64,000 bases of DNA from UBA952 sp044361535 (lineage in GTDB: Bacteria > Bacteroidota > Bacteroidia > Flavobacteriales_D > Crocinitomicaceae): the NCBI GenBank assembly GCA_044361535.1, contig JBIKIQ010000013.1:1-64000 (forward strand), given 5' to 3'. Shown here piece by piece: positions 59,513-64,000 of this stretch. The first letter of the stretch is position 1, and each line of letters begins with the position of its first letter. Under the pieces are notes generated by a model. It was not told where the DNA came from. It did no database searches and saw only the letters and a list, made by a program, of their open reading frames with translations. The position numbers and the translations under genes were made by a program.

Positions 59513-62500
59513 TTAATACTTCATCAACTTAGAGAAATAGTTTACCCCGTTAATAGAAATTTCTAAAATATAGGTTCCAGAAATCAATTCTGAAGTTAAA
59601 ATCTCAACATCCTTTTGATTAAAGGAAATGCTGTAAATCAATTTTCCATTCAAATCGCGTAAAAATAATTCGCCGTTTTGCTTTGATGAAAATGAAAGGG
59701 TTGAATTTCCTGAAGTAGGATTAGGGAATAATGTAGAAGCAAACGAACCATTCTCACTAATACCCAAAATCCCATCTACGCCATCGCAATTTTCATCGAT
59801 ACCATTATCCAATATTTCTGTTCCATTTGGATTGATTTGATTATTGCCATCATTACAATCTTGGTTGTTGGTGCTAAATCCTGGACCTGGAACTTCACAC
59901 AGAGAGACCCCAGTAGATCCTGTCCCAAACCCATCGTTGTCAGCATCTGTGTAGTATGTTACAAAATTTAATCCTTCATCGATACTGCCATCACAATCAT
60001 TATCTTCTGTATCACAAATTTCGGGTGCTCCTGGGTAAATTTGATCGTTAGCATCATTACAATCTCCACCAACAGTTATCGTATTTTGTGGTTGCGAACA
60101 AGACTCAACTCCTGTTGCTTCGTCGCCAAATCCATCACCGTCAGCATCTACGTAATACATGGTAAAAACTAATCCATTGTCTGTAAAACCATCACAATCA
60201 TTGTCAATTCCATCACATATCTCCGTTGCATTTGGATTAATTAATGGATTTGCATCATCACAATCTCCACCGATTGTTACGTAACCTACCCCTGGATTTT
60301 GACACAAAACCAATGCTGTAGAATCAACACCAAAACTGTCTCCATCTACATCAGCATAATACGTTACTGGGCCTGTAATCTGCGGATTTGCATTGTCACA
60401 ATCACCTGAAGTTAATACGTAACCAGTTGGAGGAACACACCCTACAAAAACAAGAGCGGTATCACCAATTAAATCATTATCTGCATCAAAATACCAGATT
60501 GTATTTGGATTAATTAACGAATCTTGATCATTGCAATCCGTATTATCAGTTGTATAATTTAATGGTTGTGTACAAGTTAGTGTATCAATAGCAAAATCTC
60601 CAAAACCATCCCCATCAATATCCGCATAGTAGGTCTGAGGTGTGACAGAATTGATATTTCCGAATAATGAAACATCATCCATTCTCCAAGTAGTCGTTGT
60701 ACCTAAAATTTCAGTAAGGTAAAAACGGAAAGTAACCTGATCTAAATTTGTATGATTTAACAAAATAACTGTATCTGAAATATAGGCACTATTTACATTT
60801 GCACCTGTACCTGAGTCTAAATCAGTAGCAAAATTATCAAGACTTGAGCGCAAGTGCCAAATAGGTGAGCCTGCAGATCCACTTGGTCTAAATTTAAATG
60901 CAAGACGATCCAAATTCAATTTTTTACAATCATCAGCCGTTAAACTAAATTCATTGAACTGATTTAAATCTACTGTGACAGCTGTATTCCAACCGGATCT
61001 ATTGAAAACTCCTCCTGCAGCAGAACAATTTGTGCCTACACTTGAAAACAACGAAAAAGTTGCACCAGTTGGCTGAGTTGTTACGGCATTATCCTGCGTT
61101 GCACAATCAATTGTCCCAGTAAATTGATACATCCCTAAATTCAAAGGAATCAATGGTGCATCTTGCCCGTTGCAATCTTCGTCAATTCCATTTACTGGAA
61201 TATCGGTGGCTCCAGGATTAATACCCGAATTATTGTCATCGCAATCTGTGTTGTTTAATACATAACCGGTTGGTTGAGAGCAAGCAGAAATTAGTACACT
61301 AGAATCTCCATAAGTATCTCCATCATTATCCGCATAATATGATAAAAACGTTAGTCCATTATCAAATTGACCATCGCAGTTATTATCTAATCCATCACAT
61401 AACTCCGTAGCACCTGGATAAATTGATACTTGCTGATCATCACAATCTCCTCCCACTAAAACATAATTTGCTCCAGGTGAAAGTATCGATTGAATGGATG
61501 TTGATCCGCCAAATCCATCTTGGTCGCTATCTAAAAACCATGTCAAAGGAGAGAATCCTTCATCTGTTATACCATCGCAATCATTATCTAAATTATCAGC
61601 TATTTCAGAAACTCCAGGATTAATTGAAGGATTTGAATCATCACAATCTGTACTATCTTGAACATAACCCGAGGGCTGCCCGCAATTTGAAATGGAAACA
61701 ACAACGTTGCCATAACCATCTTGATCTGTATCCTGATAATAGGTCAAAAGCACATTTAAACTTGAACTAGCATCATCACAATCTGCTGAATTTAGGACAT
61801 AACCTGCCGGTGGTGTACAACCTGTGAATGTAGTAGTAGTGTTACCATAAGAATCACCATCTACATCCGCATACCAAACAGTATTTGGATTAATTGCCAC
61901 ATTATTATCATTACAATCTGTTGCATCGGTAACAAATCCTATTGGTGGAGAACATGCTTGAATTGTTGCGTTTATATTTCCAAATGAATCTCCGTCTACA
62001 TCTGCATAATAGGTTGAAGTTGAAGAACATGGTGTAACAGACACCCAAGTAGTGCCAACTCTAATTTCATCAATTTGCAAATTACCCGTTCCTGTTGTAG
62101 CATTTCCATTTTGTCTCGCATAAACAGAGCCAAATCCAGATAAAGTACCCGTTCCTTGAGTTGAAAATTGAGAAGAAGCAGGTGGATTAGATAATCCAGG
62201 TGATGGATTGATCCATAAAGTTGCTTGCATTGGAGAGGTTGTTCTAATAACTCTTACAACTAAAAAATAAGTTGTTCCGATTTGTAAGTCTTGAGAAAAA
62301 ACCGCAGGAACCAAAGATGCAGCACCTGAATTTACTAAGGCCAACTGAAATGAATTGGGAACAGTACCTTGTTTAATACGAATTTGACCGGCAAAAATAG
62401 TAACCGTCGCACCGAATTGCTGTCCAAATCCAAAGAAATTTTCTCCAGTTGTATTCGTGTTAGGCTGTAGTCCTGTGGTAGCTGGAACGTTTAAAAGTAG

Positions 62501-62776
62501 AGAATAAAAAGCAGAATCCGAGGTCAACGACAAACTGAAATTTACGTCCTCTGTATTTCCAGCAACATAATTGGCTTTATTACCAGTACTTGCAGCTAGA
62601 TTAGGAAATGTGAGAGAACCGGCATTATCTGCTTGAAACTGACCTGGTATTGCGCCGCTATGTGTTGACCACCCGTTTGCATTTAATGCCCCTGAGAAAT
62701 TAAATGATTCCAATGTTTGGGCAAAAATAAAATTTCCAAAAGAAAGCCAGAAGCAAAGTAAAATTAAATTTCGCAT
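59513..62776 (-). CDS. Secreted MopE-repeat protein with T9SS sorting domain
   Basis: 1087 residues from the ATG at 62776 (MRNLILLCFWLSFGNFIFAQ, a signal peptide); the longer reading adds six residues. About 250 residues with a jelly-roll-like lead are followed by many copies of the putative metal-binding repeat DVDGDSFG, DCNDxN, INPxATEICDGIDNDCDG, typical of MopE-like proteins. A second beta-rich domain interrupts them at about 550-705. The C-terminus LFPNPTSGNSTLSF to SKLMKY is a type A sorting domain. The Asp/Asn-rich repeats probably bind calcium and stiffen a surface filament (inference). Ends at a strong terminator. Confidence 0.88.
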   Translation of the reverse strand: MRNLILLCFWLSFGNFIFAQTLESFNFSGALNANGWSTHSGAIPGQFQADNAGSLTFPNLAASTGNKANYVAGNTEDVNFSLSLTSDSAFYSLLLNVPATTGLQPNTNTTGENFFGFGQQFGATVTIFAGQIRIKQGTVPNSFQLALVNSGAASLVPAVFSQDLQIGTTYFLVVRVIRTTSPMQATLWINPSPGLSNPPASSQFSTQGTGTLSGFGSVYARQNGNATTGTGNLQIDEIRVGTTWVSVTPCSSTSTYYADVDGDSFGNINATIQACSPPIGFVTDATDCNDNNVAINPNTVWYADVDGDSYGNTTTTFTGCTPPAGYVLNSADCDDASSSLNVLLTYYQDTDQDGYGNVVVSISNCGQPSGYVQDSTDCDDSNPSINPGVSEIADNLDNDCDGITDEGFSPLTWFLDSDQDGFGGSTSIQSILSPGANYVLVGGDCDDQQVSIYPGATELCDGLDNNCDGQFDNGLTFLSYYADNDGDTYGDSSVLISACSQPTGYVLNNTDCDDNNSGINPGATDIPVNGIDEDCNGQDAPLIPLNLGMYQFTGTIDCATQDNAVTTQPTGATFSLFSSVGTNCSAAGGVFNRSGWNTAVTVDLNQFNEFSLTADDCKKLNLDRLAFKFRPSGSAGSPIWHLRSSLDNFATDLDSGTGANVNSAYISDTVILLNHTNLDQVTFRFYLTEILGTTTTWRMDDVSLFGNINSVTPQTYYADIDGDGFGDFAIDTLTCTQPLNYTTDNTDCNDQDSLINPNTIWYFDADNDLIGDTALVFVGCVPPTGYVLTSGDCDNANPQITGPVTYYADVDGDSFGVDSTALVLCQNPGVGYVTIGGDCDDANPLINPNATEICDGIDNDCDGFTDNGLVFTMYYVDADGDGFGDEATGVESCSQPQNTITVGGDCNDANDQIYPGAPEICDTEDNDCDGSIDEGLNFVTYYTDADNDGFGTGSTGVSLCEVPGPGFSTNNQDCNDGNNQINPNGTEILDNGIDENCDGVDGILGISENGSFASTLFPNPTSGNSTLSFSSKQNGELFLRDLNGKLIYSISFNQKDVEILTSELISGTYILEISINGVNYFSKLMKY

Positions 62777-62912
62777 AGTATTTGTTTTGCCCAAAATTAA
62801 GGAATCAAAGTGGAAAAATGTTTAAGGATAAATTATTTTTTCAATAATGATAACTATTCATTTTTAATTTCCTTGAATGGAATATTTTCTGGCTGAACAA
62901 TTAACGTTCAAT

Positions 62913-64000
62913 TTATATTTCGAGGTCTTCTTTCGATTTATATTCCAAAAATAATAAACTGTATAAAAACGAAAAAATGGTTATGCCCATCTGAGTTTCA
63001 AGTGTGTCTTCTATAAAGAAAGAACTTGTTAGAATCAAAATAAATGTTAGACCTAAAAAATCCTGTCTTTTGTAAAACTCTCTGACAGAAAAAAATAAGA
63101 AATAAATGAAATAAAGAAATCCAATGATACCAAAGGTTATGAAAAATGTCAAAAATGTATTATGCGCTTCTAATCTATTTTCAGGTAGTAGTAAAGAATT
63201 ATTTTCTTGGTATTTCTTTTTGTATTCATCCTTGATATCACCCGTTCCAACTCCAAACCAAAAGTTCTCTTTGATTAACTGCAGTCCTATTTTCCAATAT
63301 TCAAGACGTTGGAGAATTGTGCTACCGTTGGGATTGTTTGCACGATGTATTTGGAATCTTGCTTCATTTAACTTCCCAATCAAACCAGGAGTTTTTTCAT
63401 AAATATCAGCCGTCCCGCTCTCTATTTCTTTAATATCATCAAAAGTCAATTGCCGAAAACCTACCGAGTCTGCTGGTAGTTCTTTCGAATGCATATACCT
63501 AATCAAGGTTGAAGAAACAGGTTGATTCTTTTTATCCTTTCCATAGAAATCCAATTTTGATACTTTTTTCCAATCTATTATCAATTGGGCTTCATTGACA
63601 GGTAACTGATGACTTTTTGGAGGAACCGCTAGGTAAATCACCGTTGAAATCACAACCAAGAACACACTTAGAATAACCAACCATGCTGCTAATTTAAAGC
63701 GATTTTGATTTAATTTATAGATTCCATAAACCATAGAAACCACAATTACCGACACAAAGCCTGATAATACTTGACTTAAAATTGTATAAAAAATCAAGTA
63801 AGCTCCAATCACCAGAAACGCAATTTTCTTGGATTGTGTAAAATAATAAAATGAAATTGCCAGGCCAAATGCAATGAGAAGACTAAATCGGATGTGAGAA
63901 CCAAAAAGTGAAAGTTGACGCATGTCGGTATATTCTCTATATCCAAATAGTTGAAAATAGGTTAGAACATTGATTAATGAAATAAAACAAATGGTAGCCA
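62913..64000 (-). CDS. O-antigen ligase-family membrane protein (partial, start outside window)
   Basis: The ATG at 63923 is internal: the same frame stays open to the window edge and encodes YFQLFGYREYTDMRQLSLFGSH (key GYREYTDMRQ). At least eight membrane helices are visible. The Wzy_C/O-antigen ligase features are the long periplasmic loop (about 100-225) and the motif ENFWFGVGTGDIKDEY followed by RLEAHNTFLTFFITFG, with the conserved Glu-x-His-Asn. It joins polysaccharide to lipid A core or polymerises repeats at the inner membrane. Genes further to the right would decide which. Confidence 0.85.
   Translation of the reverse strand, partial: ATICFISLINVLTYFQLFGYREYTDMRQLSLFGSHIRFSLLIAFGLAISFYYFTQSKKIAFLVIGAYLIFYTILSQVLSGFVSVIVVSMVYGIYKLNQNRFKLAAWLVILSVFLVVISTVIYLAVPPKSHQLPVNEAQLIIDWKKVSKLDFYGKDKKNQPVSSTLIRYMHSKELPADSVGFRQLTFDDIKEIESGTADIYEKTPGLIGKLNEARFQIHRANNPNGSTILQRLEYWKIGLQLIKENFWFGVGTGDIKDEYKKKYQENNSLLLPENRLEAHNTFLTFFITFGIIGFLYFIYFLFFSVREFYKRQDFLGLTFILILTSSFFIEDTLETQMGITIFSFLYSLLFLEYKSKEDLEI

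Overview
The window looks like chromosome from a member of the Bacteroidota, most likely order Flavobacteriales (Fluviicola/Crocinitomicaceae-like; this placement is inference). The supporting signs are AT-rich DNA, promoters of the TTG-N17..20-TAnnTTTG type, few recognisable Shine-Dalgarno sites, five secreted proteins ending in a type IX secretion (T9SS) sorting domain, a PorP/SprF protein, WG-repeat and FISUMP proteins, and a family-typical aspartate-semialdehyde dehydrogenase/LMW-PTP/RsmI-like cluster. No tRNA, rRNA, CRISPR array or intact transposase was seen.

Layout. 1-8.1 kb is housekeeping: DksA-like regulator, lspA, xerD back-to-back with aroQ, an overlapping asd / LMW-PTP / RsmI-like methylase run, a WbpM-type sugar-nucleotide dehydratase and a thioesterase. 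8.1-12.1 kb is an accessory defence or DNA-damage segment: a strongly structured leader RNA candidate, a 28-codon ORF translationally coupled to a single-chain restriction-modification enzyme, then dinD. 12.1-17.7 kb holds a glycosyltransferase 9, a GNAT and a T9SS subtilase, plus lipoprotein, FHA and secreted proteins. 17.7-21 kb holds a probably autoregulated HTH-phosphoribosyltransferase regulator and an acyl-CoA carboxylase beta subunit. 21-33 kb is mostly cell-surface proteins (FISUMP, PNGase F-like, alpha/beta hydrolase, WG repeats, patatin with outer-membrane barrel). 33-35 kb holds an rRNA methylase and yaaA. 35-42 kb is a decaying accessory region: an AAA/DUF4143 ATPase behind three 32-bp direct repeats, an 18-bp tandem repeat, a frameshifted hicA with intact hicB, tandem membrane-protein paralogues, and a DUF4116-repeat gene split by one in-frame stop.

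42-44.3 kb: a cobalamin riboswitch precedes a T9SS-sorted beta-propeller. 44.3-46.8 kb: an arsenic operon (arsR, DUF6428, arsC, acr3). 46.9-51.4 kb: a NarL-type two-component system followed by one lipoprotein and two related outer-membrane proteins. Two of these genes carry near-identical NarL-type 7-2-7 dyads in the same geometry, which makes them likely direct targets. 51.4-54.5 kb: sulfotransferase, an overlooked small gene, and a phosphatase-TPR protein. 54.7-59.4 kb: one operon with an ECF sigma factor, an anti-sigma factor fused to a PorP-like barrel, PorP/SprF, a lipoprotein, and a dephospho-CoA kinase fused to a truncated haemoglobin. 59.5-62.8 kb: a MopE-repeat T9SS protein. The right edge cuts an O-antigen ligase.

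The strongest candidates for something new are the CoaE-globin fusion closing an ECF/PorP operon, the structured leader of the restriction-modification locus, the riboswitch-controlled T9SS propeller (a possible secreted B12 scavenger), and the complete local NarL-type regulon.
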